Origin: Climacium dendroides | Taxonomy: Eukaryota; Streptophyta; Bryopsida; Hypnales; Climaciaceae | DNA length: 64,000 nucleotides | Direction of reading: 5' to 3' | Assembly (NCBI GenBank): GCA_950106755.1 | Contig: OX467085.1 | Span: 2,108,001-2,172,000, forward strand | Shown here: positions 12,620-24,370 of the stretch, in pieces | Position numbering within the stretch: position 1 is the stretch's first letter | Layout of the letters: every line of letters starts with the position of its first letter | Program-made: the position numbers and the translations under genes | The notes under the pieces: generated by a model | Told to the model about the DNA's origin: nothing | The model's database searches: none | Seen by the model: only the letters and a program-made list of their open reading frames with translations

Positions 12620-14757
12620 ACGTGGAAGCATGTCCGAAATCATAACACACAAGTTGCAAATCGTCGAAATAGTTAGGATTCATGGAAAAATGAAGTTTAA
12701 GAGAACCCTATTGCTTCCGCACACTTTTTCAATTGAAATGGGTGTTGAAGAATGAGACTCTAAAAATCATGTTGTATTTAATAGATACCAAACCAATTAA
12801 TTATAGGCTTTTGACGTCGAAGCATGTCCGAAATTATAACACACAAGTTGCAAATCGTCGAAATAGTTAGGATTCATGGAAAAATGAACTTTAAGAAAAC
12901 CGTATGGCTTCCCCACACCTTTTCAATTGAAATGGGTGTTGAAGAATGAGATTCTAAAAATCATGTTGTATTTAATAGATACCAAACCAATAAATTATAG
13001 GCTTTTGACGTGGAAGCATGTCCGAAATTATAACACACAAGTTGCAAATCGTCGAAATAGTTAGGATTCATGGATAAATGAAGTTTAAGAGAACCCTATT
13101 GCTTCCGCACACTTTTTCAATTGAAATGGGTGTTGAAGAATGAGACTCTAAAAATCATGTTGTATTTAATAGATACCAAACCAATAAATTATAGGCTTTT
13201 GATGTGGAAGCATGTCCGAAATTATAACACACAAGTTGCAAATCGTCGAAATAGTTAGGATTCATGGAAAAATGAAGTTTAAGAAAACCGTATGGCTTCC
13301 CCACACTTTTTCAATTGAAATGGGTGTTGAAGAATGAGACTCTAAAAATCATGTTGTATTCAATAGATACCAAAGCAATAAATTATAGGCTTTTGACGTG
13401 GAAGCATGTCCGAAATTATAACACACAAGTTGCAAATCGTCGAAATAGTTAGGATTCATGGATAAATGAAGTTTAAGAGAACCCTATTGCTTCCGCACAC
13501 TTTTTCAATTGAAATGGGTGTTGAAGAATGAGACTCTAAAAATCATGTTGTATTTAGTAGATACCAAACCAATAAATTATAGGCTTTTGACGTGGAAGCA
13601 TGTCCGAAATTATAACACACAAGTTGCAAATCGTCGAAATAGTTAGGATTCATGGAAAAATGAAGTTTAAGAAAACCGTATGGCTTCCCCACACCTTTTC
13701 AATTGAAATGGGTGTTGAAGAATGAGACTCTAAAAATCATGTTGTATTTAATAGATACCAAACCAATAAATTATAGGCTTTTGACGTGGAAGCATGTCCG
13801 AAATTATAACACACAAGTTGCAAATCGTCGAAATAGTTAGGATTCATGGATAAATGAAGTTTAAGAGAACCCTATTGCTTCCCCACACTTTTTCAATTGA
13901 AATGGGTGTTGAAGAATGAGACTCTAAAAATCATGTTGTATTTAATAGATACCAAACCAATAAATTATAGGCTTTTGACGTGGAAGCATGTCCGAAATTA
14001 TAACACACAAGTTGCAAATCGTCGAAATAGTTAGGATTCATGGAAAAATGAAGTTTAAGAAAACCGTATGGCTTCCCCACACCTTTTCAATTGAAATGGG
14101 TGTTGAAGAATGAGACTCTAAAAATCATGTTGTATTTAATAGATACCAAACCAATAAATTATAGGCTTTTGACGTGGAAGCATGTCCGAAATTATAACAC
14201 ACAAGTTGCAAAACGTCGAAATAGTTAGGATTCATGGAAAAATGAAGTTTAAGAAAACCCTATTGCTTCCCCACACTTTTTCAATCGAAATGGGTGTTAA
14301 AAAAATCAGACTCTAAAAATCATGCTGTATTTAATAGAAACCAAACCAATAAATTATAGGCTTTTGACGTGGAAGCATGTCCGAAATCATAACACACAAG
14401 TTGCAAATCGTCGAAATACTTAGGATTCATGGAAAAATGAAGTTTAAGAGAACCCTATTGCTTCCCCACACTTTTTCAATTGAAATGGGTGTTGAAGAAT
14501 GAGACTCTAAAAATCATGTTGTATTTAATAGATACCAAACCAATAAATTATAGGCTTTTGACGTCAAAGCATGTCCGAAATTATAACACACAAGTTGCAA
14601 ATCTTCGAAATAGTTAGGATTCATGGAAAAATGAAGTTTAAGAGAACCCTATTGCTTTCCCACACTTTTTCAATCGAAATGGGTGTTAAAAAAATCAGAC
14701 TCTAAAAATCATGCTATATTTAATAGAAACCAAACCAATAAATTATAGGCTTTTGAC
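12620..14757. repeat. HOR segment, copy 1 of a 14-monomer period (2,719 bp)
   Basis: About 2.1 kb here matches 15,339-17,476 at an offset of 2,719 bp. Paired markers are GAGATTCTAAAA (12,951 and 15,670), TATTTAGTAG (13,551 and 16,270), GCAAAACG (14,209 and 16,928) and GCTATATTT (14,714 and 17,433). Differences include GATGTGG at 13,201, which is GACGTGG in the later copy. Edges are approximate to within a monomer. Confidence 0.88.
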
Positions 14758-15338
14758 GTGGAAGCATGTCCGAAATCATAACACACAAGTTGCAAATCGT
14801 CGAAATAGTTAGGATTCATGGAAAAATGAAGTTTAAGAGAACCCTATTGCTTCCGCACACTTTTTCAATTGAAATGGGTGTTGAAGAATGAGACTCTAAA
14901 AATCATGTTGTATTTAATAGATACCAAACCAATAAATTATAGGCTTTTGACGTCGAAGCATGTCCGAAATTATAACACACAAGTTGCAAATCTTCGAAAT
15001 AGTTAGGATTCATGGAAAAATGAAGTTTAAGAGAACCCTATTGCTTTCCCACACTTTTTCAATCGAAATGGGTGTTAAAAAAATCAGACTCTAAAAATCA
15101 TGCTGTATTTAATAGAAACCAAACCAATAAATTATAGGCTTTTGACGTGGAAGCATGTCCGAAATTATAACACACAAGTTGCAAATCGTCGAAATACTTA
15201 GGATTCATGGAAAAATGAAGTTTAAGAGAACCCTATTGCTTCCCCACACTTTTTCAATTGAAATGGGTGTTGAAGAACGAGACTCTAAAAATCATGTTAT
15301 ATTTAATAGAAACCAAACCAATAAATTATAGGCTTTTG

Positions 15339-17476
15339 ACGTGGAAGCATGTCCGAAATCATAACACACAAGTTGCAAATCGTCGAAATAGTTAGGATTC
15401 ATGGAAAAATGAAGTTTAAGAGAACCCTATTGCTTCCGCACACTTTTTCAATTGAAATGGGTGTTGAAGAATGAGACTCTAAAAATCATGTTGTATTTAA
15501 TAGATACCAAACCAATTAATTATAGGCTTTTGACGTCGAAGCATGTCCGAAATTATAACACACAAGTTGCAAATCGTCGAAATAGTTAGGATTCATGGAA
15601 AAATGAACTTTAAGAAAACCGTATGGCTTCCCCACACCTTTTCAATTGAAATGGGTGTTGAAGAATGAGATTCTAAAAATCATGTTGTATTTAATAGATA
15701 CCAAACCAATAAATTATAGGCTTTTGACGTGGAAGCATGTCCGAAATTATAACACACAAGTTGCAAATCGTCGAAATAGTTAGGATTCATGGATAAATGA
15801 AGTTTAAGAGAACCCTATTGCTTCCGCACACTTTTTCAATTGAAATGGGTGTTGAAGAATGAGACTCTAAAAATCATGTTGTATTTAATAGATACCAAAC
15901 CAATAAATTATAGGCTTTTGACGTGGAAGCATGTCCGAAATTATAACACACAAGTTGCAAATCGTCGAAATAGTTAGGATTCATGGAAAAATGAAGTTTA
16001 AGAAAACCGTATGGCTTCCCCACACTTTTTCAATTGAAATGGGTGTTGAAGAATGAGACTCTAAAAATCATGTTGTATTCAATAGATACCAAAGCAATAA
16101 ATTATAGGCTTTTGACGTGGAAGCATGTCCGAAATTATAACACACAAGTTGCAAATCGTCGAAATAGTTAGGATTCATGGATAAATGAAGTTTAAGAGAA
16201 CCCTATTGCTTCCGCACACTTTTTCAATTGAAATGGGTGTTGAAGAATGAGACTCTAAAAATCATGTTGTATTTAGTAGATACCAAACCAATAAATTATA
16301 GGCTTTTGACGTGGAAGCATGTCCGAAATTATAACACACAAGTTGCAAATCGTCGAAATAGTTAGGATTCATGGAAAAATGAAGTTTAAGAAAACCGTAT
16401 GGCTTCCCCACACCTTTTCAATTGAAATGGGTGTTGAAGAATGAGACTCTAAAAATCATGTTGTATTTAATAGATACCAAACCAATAAATTATAGGCTTT
16501 TGACGTGGAAGCATGTCCGAAATTATAACACACAAGTTGCAAATCGTCGAAATAGTTAGGATTCATGGATAAATGAAGTTTAAGAGAACCCTATTGCTTC
16601 CCCACACTTTTTCAATTGAAATGGGTGTTGAAGAATGAGACTCTAAAAATCATGTTGTATTTAATAGATACCAAACCAATAAATTATAGGCTTTTGACGT
16701 GGAAGCATGTCCGAAATTATAACACACAAGTTGCAAATCGTCGAAATAGTTAGGATTCATGGAAAAATGAAGTTTAAGAAAACCGTATGGCTTCCCCACA
16801 CCTTTTCAATTGAAATGGGTGTTGAAGAATGAGACTCTAAAAATCATGTTGTATTTAATAGATACCAAACCAATAAATTATAGGCTTTTGACGTGGAAGC
16901 ATGTCCGAAATTATAACACACAAGTTGCAAAACGTCGAAATAGTTAGGATTCATGGAAAAATGAAGTTTAAGAAAACCCTATTGCTTCCCCACACTTTTT
17001 CAATCGAAATGGGTGTTAAAAAAATCAGACTCTAAAAATCATGCTGTATTTAATAGAAACCAAACCAATAAATTATAGGCTTTTGACGTGGAAGCATGTC
17101 CGAAATCATAACACACAAGTTGCAAATCGTCGAAATACTTAGGATTCATGGAAAAATGAAGTTTAAGAGAACCCTATTGCTTCCCCACACTTTTTCAATT
17201 GAAATGGGTGTTGAAGAATGAGACTCTAAAAATCATGTTGTATTTAATAGATACCAAACCAATAAATTATAGGCTTTTGACGTCCAAGCATGTCCGAAAT
17301 TATAACACACAAGTTGCAAATCTTCGAAATAGTTAGGATTCATGGAAAAATGAAGTTTAAGAGAACCCTATTGCTTTCCCACACTTTTTCAATCGAAATG
17401 GGTGTTAAAAAAATCAGACTCTAAAAATCATGCTATATTTAATAGAAACCAAACCAATAAATTATAGGCTTTTGAC
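15339..17476. repeat. HOR segment, copy 2 of a 14-monomer period
   Basis: This is the second copy of 12,620-14,757, with the same marker order. It ends where 17,480 onwards shows AAGTTTCAAATCTTCG, unlike the counterpart at 14,761. A third, shorter version follows at about 17,890-19,600. Confidence 0.88.
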
Positions 17477-17889
17477 GTGGAAGCATGTCCGAAATCATAA
17501 CACACAAGTTTCAAATCTTCGAAATAGTTAGGATTCATGGAAAAATGAAATTTAAGAGAACCCTATTGCTTCCCCACACTTTTTCAATTGAAATGGGTGT
17601 TGAAGAACGAGACTCTAAAAATCATGTTATATTTAATAGATACCAAACCAATAAATTATAGGCTTTTGACGTGGAAGCATGTCCGAAATTATAACACACA
17701 AGTTGCAAATCGTCGAAATAGTTAGGATTCATGGAAAAATGAAGTTTAAGAAAACCGTATGGCTTTCCCACACTTTTTCAATCGAAATGGGTGTTGAAGA
17801 ACGAGACTCTAAAAATCATGTTATATTTAATAGATACCAAACCAATAAATTATAGGCTTTTGACGTGGAAGCATGTCCGAAATTATAAC

Positions 17890-19600
17890 ACACAAGTTGC
17901 AAATCGTCGAAATAGTTAGGATTCATGGAAAAATGAAGTTTAAGAAAACCGTATGGCTTCCCCACACCTTTTCAATTGAAATGGGTGTTGAAGAATGAGA
18001 TTCTAAAAATCATGTTGTATTTAATAGATACCAAACCAATAAATTATAGGCTTTTGACGTGGAAGCATGTCCGAAATTATAACACACAAGTTGCAAATCG
18101 TCGAAATAGTTAGGATTCATGGATAAATGAAGTTTAAGAGAACCCTATTGCTTCCGCACACTTTTTCAATTGAAATGGGTGTTGAAGAATGAGACTCTAA
18201 AAATCATGTTGTATTTAATAGATACCAAACCAATAAATTATAGGCTTTTGACGTGGAAGCATGTCCGAAATTATAACACACAAGTTGCAAATCGTCGAAA
18301 TAGTTAGGATTCATGGAAAAATGAAGTTTAAGAAAACCGTATGGCTTCCCCACACTTTTTCAATTGAAATGGGTGTTGAAGAATGAGACTCTAAAAATCA
18401 TGTTGTATTCAATAGATACCAAAGCAATAAATTATAGGCTTTTGACGTGGAAGCATGTCCGAAATTATAACACACAAGTTGCAAATCGTCGAAATAGTTA
18501 GGATTCATGGATAAATGAAGTTTAAGAGAACCCTATTGCTTCCGCACACTTTTTCAATTGAAATGGGTGTTGAAGAATGAGACTCTAAAAATCATGTTGT
18601 ATTTAATAGATACCAAACCAATAAATTATAGGCTTTTGACGTGGAAGCATGTCCGAAATTATAACACACAAGTTGCAAATCGTCGAAATAGTTAGGATTC
18701 ATGGAAAAATGAAGTTTAAGAAAACCGTATGGCTTCCCCACACCTTTTCAATTGAAATGGGTGTTGAAGAATGAGACTCTAAAAATCATGTTGTATTTAA
18801 TAGATACCAAACCAATAAATTATAGGCTTTTGACGTGGAAGCATGTCCGAAATTATAACACACAAGTTGCAAATCGTCGAAATAGTTAGGATTCATGGAA
18901 AAATGAAGTTTAAGAAAACCGTATGGCTTCCCCACACCTTTTCAATTGAAATGGGTGTTGAAGAATGAGACTCTAAAAATCATGTTGTATTTAATAGATA
19001 CCAAACCAATAAATTATAGGCTTTTGACGTGGAAGCATGTCCGAAATTATAACACACAAGTTGCAAAACGTCGAAATAGTTAGGATTCATGGAAAAATGA
19101 AGTTTAAGAAAACCCTATTGCTTCCCCACACTTTTTCAATCGAAATGGGTGTTAAAAAAATCAGACTCTAAAAATCATGCTGTATTTAATAGAAACCAAA
19201 CCAATAAATTATAGGCTTTTGACGTGGAAGCATGTCCGAAATCATAACACACAAGTTGCAAATCGTCGAAATACTTAGGATTCATGGAAAAATGAAGTTT
19301 AAGAGAACCCTATTGCTTCCCCACACTTTTTCAATTGAAATGGGTGTTGAAGAATGAGACTCTAAAAATCATGTTGTATTTAATAGATACCAAACCAATA
19401 AATTATAGGCTTTTGACGTCGAAGCATGTCCGAAATTATAACACACAAGTTGCAAATCTTCGAAATAGTTAGGATTCATGGAAAAATGAAGTTTAAGAGA
19501 ACCCTATTGCTTTCCCACACTTTTTCAATCGAAATGGGTGTTAAAAAAATCAGACTCTAAAAATCATGCTATATTTAATAGAAACCAAACCAATAAATTA
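17890..19600. repeat. HOR segment, third copy, short of one monomer
   Basis: The third copy follows the marker order of 12,620-14,757 and 15,339-17,476, but the offset changes inside it. GAGATTCT lies 2,330 bp after its partner (15,670 to 18,000), while GCTATATTT lies only 2,136 bp after its partner (17,433 to 19,569). The loss of 194 bp is one monomer: the GGATAAATG/CCCCAC unit seen near 16,566 is absent, so two GTATGG/CACACCTTTTC monomers stand side by side at about 18,720 and 18,900. Confidence 0.87.
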
Positions 19601-22327
19601 TAGGCTTTTGACGTGGAAGCATGTCCGAAATCATAACACACAAGTTGCAAATCGTCGAAATAGTTAGGATTCATGGAAAAATGAAGTTTAAGAGAACCCT
19701 ATTGCTTCCGCACACTTTTTCAATTGAAATGGGTGTTGAAGAATGAGACTCTAAAAATCATGTTGTATTTAATAGAAACCAAACCAATAAATTATAGGCT
19801 TTTGACGTGGAAGCATGTCCGAAATTATAACACACAAGTTGCAAATCGTCGAAATAGTTAGGATTCATGGAAAAATGAAGTTTAAGAAAACCGTATGGCT
19901 TTCCCACACTTTTTCAATCGAAATGGGTGTTGAAGAACGAGACTCTAAAAATCATGTTATATTTAATAGATACCAAACCAATAAATTATAGGCTTTTGAC
20001 GTGGAAGCATGTCCGAAATTATAACACACAAGTTGCAAATCGTCGAAATAGTTAGGATTCATGGAAAAATGAAGTTTAAGAGAACCCTATTGCTTCCGCA
20101 CACTTTTTCAATTGAAATGGGTGTTGAAGAATGAGACTCTAAAAATCATGTTGTATTTAATAGATACCAAACCAATAAATTATAGGCTTTTGACGTGGAA
20201 GCATGTCCGAAATTATAACACACAAGTTGCAAATCGTCGAAATAGTTAGGATTCATGGAAAAATGATGTTTAAGAAAACCGTATGGCTTTCCCACACTTT
20301 TTCAATCGAAATGGGTGTTGAAGAATGAGACTCTAAAAATCATGTTGTATTTAATAGATACCAAACCAATAAATTATAGGCTTTTGACGTGGAAGCATGT
20401 CCGAAATTATAACACACAAGTTGCAAATCGTCGAAATAGTTAGGATTCATGGAAAAATGAAGTTTAAGAGAACCCTATTGCTTCCCCACACTTTTTCAAT
20501 TGAAATGGGTGTTGAAGAATGAGACTCTAAAAATCATGTTGTATTTAATAGATACCAAACCAATAAATTATAGGCTTTTGACGTGGAAGCATGTCCGAAA
20601 TTATAACACACAAGTTGCAAATCGTCGAAATAGTTAGGATTCATGGAAAAATGAAGTTTAAGAAAACCGTATGGCTTCCCCACACTTTTTCAATTGAAAT
20701 GGGTGTTGAAGAATGAGACTCTAAAAATCATGTTGTATTCAATAGATACCAAAGCAATAAATTATAGGCTTTTGACGTGGAAGCATGTCCGAAATTATAA
20801 CACACAAGTTGCAAATCGTCGAAATAGTTAGGATTCATGGAAAAATGAAGTTTAAGAAAACCATATGGCTTCCCCACACTTTTTCAATCGAAATGGGTGT
20901 TAAAAAAATCAGACTCTAAAAATCATGCTGTATTTAATAGAAACCAAACCAATAAATTATAGGCTTTTGACGTGGAAGCATGTCCGAAATCATAACACAC
21001 AAGTTGCAAATCGTCGAAATAGTTAGGATTCATGGAAAAATGAAGTTTAAGAGAACCCTATTGCTTCCCCACACTTTTTCAATTGAAATGGGTGTTGAAG
21101 AATGAGACTCTAAAAATCATGTTGTATTCAATAGATACCAAACCAATAAATTATAGGCTTTTGACGTCGAAGCATGTCCGAAATTATAACACACAAGTTG
21201 CAAATCGTCGAAATAGTTAGGATTCATGGAAAAATGAAGTTTAAGAAAACCCTATTGCTTCCCCACACTTTTTCAATCGAAATGGGTGTTAAAAAAATCA
21301 GACTCTAAAAATCATGCTGTATTTAATAGAAACCAAACCAATAAATTATAGGCTTTTGACGTGGAAGCATGTCCGAAATTATAACACACAAGTTGCAAAT
21401 CGTCGAAATAGTTAGGATTCATGGAAAAATGAAGTTTAAGAGAACCCTATTGCTTCCGCACACTTTTCCAATTGAAATGGGTGTTGAAGAATGAGACTCT
21501 AAAAATCATGTTGTATTCAATAGATACCAAAGCAATAAATTATAGGCTTTTGACGTGGAAGCATGTCCGAAATTATAACACACAAGTTGCAAATCGTCGA
21601 AATAGTTAGGATTCATGGATAAATGAAGTTTAAGAGAACCCTATTGCTTCCGCACACTTTTTCAATTGAAATGGGTGTTGAAGAATGAGACTCTAAAAAT
21701 CATGTTGTATTTAATAGATACCAAACCAATAAATTATAGGCTTTTGACGTCGAAGCATGTCCGAAATTATAACACACAAGTTGCAAATCGTCGAAATAGT
21801 TAGGATTCATGGAAAAATGAAGTTTAAGAAAACCGTATGGCTTCCCCACACCTTTTCAATTGAAATGGGTGTTGAAGAATGAGACTCTAAAAATCATGTT
21901 GTATTTAATAGATACCAAACCAATAAATTATAGGCTTTTGACGTGGAAGCATGTCCGAAATTATAACACACAAGTTGCAAATCGTCGAAATAGTTAGGAT
22001 TCATGGATAAATGAAGTTTAAGAGAACCCTATTGCTTCCCCACACTTTTTCAATTGAAATGGGTGTTGAAGAATGAGACTCTAAAAATCATGTTGTATTT
22101 AATAGATACCAAACCAATAAATTATAGGCTTTTGACGTCGAAGCATGTCCGAAATCATAACACACAAGTTGCAAATCGTCGAAATAGTTAGGATTCATGG
22201 AAAAATGAAGTTTAAGAAAACCGTATGGCTTCCCCACACCTTTTCAATTGAAATGGGTGTTGAAGAATGAGACTCTAAAAATCATGTTGTATTTAATAGA
22301 CACCAAACCAATAAATTATAGGCTTTT

Positions 22328-22522
22328 GACGTGGAAGCATGTCCGAAATTATAACACACAAGTTGCAAAACGTCGAAATAGTTAGGATTCATGGAAAAAT
22401 GAAGTTTAAGAAAACCCTATTGCTTCCCCACACTTTTTCAATCGAAATGGGTGTTAAAAAAATCAGACTCTAAAAATCATGCTGTATTTAATAGAAACCA
22501 AACCAATAAATTATAGGCTTTT
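22328..22522. repeat. Representative type B monomer (195 bp)
   Basis: Type B differs from A mainly by GTTAAAAAAATCAGACTC in place of GTTGAAGAATGAGACTC, which adds one base. It is usually linked to CAATCGAAATGGG upstream and to CATGCTG and AGAAACC downstream, so the class is a haplotype rather than a single mutation. This copy also has the AAAACG and AAAACCCTATTG variants. B copies elsewhere vary: AGAGACC with CATGTTG (for example 58,100-58,294), GTTTAAAAAATCAG, GTTAGAAAAATCAG, a CTTTCCCTTAC version, and a GTCTTAAAAAAATCAGACTC version. Confidence 0.93.
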
Positions 22523-22906
22523 GACGTGGAAGCATGTCCGAAATCATAACACACAAGTTGCAAATCGTCGAAATACTTAGGATTCATGGAAAAATGAAGT
22601 TTAAGAGAACCCTATTGCTTCCCCACACTTTTTCAATTGAAATGGGTGTTGAAGAATGAGACTCTAAAAATCATGTTGTATTTAATAGATACCAAACCAA
22701 TAAATTATAGGCTTTTGACGTGGAAGCATGTCCGAAATTATAACACACAAGTTGCAAATCGTCGAAATAGTTAGGATTCATGGATAAATGAAGTTTAAGA
22801 GAACCCTATTGCTTCCCCACACTTTTTCAATTGAAATGGGTGTTGAAGAATGAGACTCTAAAAATCATGTTGTATTTAATAGAAACCAAACCAATAAATT
22901 ATAGGC

Positions 22907-23683
22907 TTTTGACGTGGAAGCATGTCCGAAATCATAACACACAAGTTGCAAATCGTCGAAATAGTTAGGATTCATGGAAAAATGAAGTTTAAGAGAACCC
23001 TATTGCTTCCGCACACTTTTTCAATTGAAATGGGTGTTGAAGAATGAGACTCTAAAAATCATGTTGTATTTAATAGATACCAAACCAATAAATTATAGGC
23101 TTTTGACGTCGAAGCATGTCCGAAATTATAACACACAAGTTGCAAATCGTCGAAATAGTTAGGATTCATGGAAAAATGAAGTTTAAGAAAACCGTATGGC
23201 TTCCCCACACCTTTTCAATTGAAATGGGTGTTGAAGAATGAGATTCTAAAAATCATGTTGTATTTAATAGATACCAAACCAATAAATTATAGGCTCTTGA
23301 CGTCGAAGCATGTCCGAAATTATAACACACAAGTTGCAAATCGTCGAAATACTTAGGATTCATGGAAAAATGAAGTTTAAGAGAACCCTATTGCTTCCCC
23401 ACACTTTTTCAATTGAAATGGGTGTTGAAGAATGAGACTCTAAAAATCATGTTGTATTTAATAGATACCAAACCAATCAATTATAGGCTTTTGACGTGGA
23501 AGCATGTCCGAAATTATAACACACAAGTTGCAAATCGTCAAAATACTTAGGATTCATGGAAAAATGAAGTTTAAGAAAACCGTATGGCTTCCCCACACTT
23601 TTTCAATCGAAATGGGTGTTAAAAAAATCAGACTCTAAAAATCATGCTGTATTTAATAGAAACCAAACCAATAAATTATAGGC
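22907..23683. repeat. 4-monomer tandem duplication, copy 1 (777 bp)
   Basis: Four monomers are repeated immediately downstream at an offset of 777 bp. Rare paired markers are GGCTCTTGACG (23,292 and 24,069), CAATCAATT (23,474 and 24,251) and CGTCAAAATACTT (23,537 and 24,314). These states are uncommon in the window, so the copies are a recent direct duplication. Confidence 0.9.
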
Positions 23684-24370
23684 TTTTGACGTGGAAGCAT
23701 GTCCGAAATCATAACACACAAGTTGCAAATCGTCGAAATAGTTAGGATTCATGGAAAAATGAAGTTTAAGAGAACCCTATTGCTTCCGCACACTTTTTCA
23801 ATTGAAATGGGTGTTGAAGAATGAGACTCTAAAAATCATGTTGTATTTAATAGATACCAAACCAATAAATTATAGGCTTTTGACGTCGAAGCATGTCCGA
23901 AATTATAACACACAAGTTGCAAATCGTCGAAATAGTTAGGATTCATGGAAAAATGAAGTTTAAGAAAACCGTATGGCTTCCCCACACCTTTTCAATTGAA
24001 ATGGGTGTTGAAGAATGAGATTCTAAAAATCATGTTGTATTTAATAGATACCAAACCAATAAATTATAGGCTCTTGACGTCGAAGCATGTCCGAAATTAT
24101 AACACACAAGTTGCAAATCGTCGAAATACTTAGGATTCATGGAAAAATGAAGTTTAAGAGAACCCTATTGCTTCCCCACACTTTTTCAATTGAAATGGGT
24201 GTTGAAGAATGAGACTCTAAAAATCATGTTGTATTTAATAGATACCAAACCAATCAATTATAGGCTTTTGACGTGGAAGCATGTCCGAAATTATAACACA
24301 CAAGTTGCAAATCGTCAAAATACTTAGGATTCATGGAAAAATGAAGTTTAAGAAAACCGTATGGCTTCCC
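23684..24370. repeat. 4-monomer tandem duplication, copy 2
   Basis: This is the second copy of 22,907-23,683. After CGTCAAAATACTT the copies part: copy 1 continues into a CACACTTTTTCAATCG type B monomer and copy 2 into a CACACCTTTTCAATTG type A monomer. The breakpoint therefore lies near 24,360. Confidence 0.88.

Larger units (their letters stand above)
11063..24329. repeat. Block II: type A with scattered type B monomers
   Basis: The first B monomer is 11,063-11,257 (195 bp), identified by GTTAAAAAAATCAG near 11,190. B then recurs at intervals, often beside monomers with GCAAAACGTCG (11,101; 11,879; 14,209; 16,928; 19,064; 22,366). The spacings of this marker are near multiples of the monomer: 4, 12, 14, 11 and 17 units. 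A second marker, GTATTCAATAG with AAAGCAATAAA, occurs at 7,341, 10,251, 13,359, 16,078, 18,408, 20,738 and 21,516, at spacings of 15, 16, 14, 12, 12 and 4 units. These two rulers show a variable-length HOR family. Confidence 0.9.
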
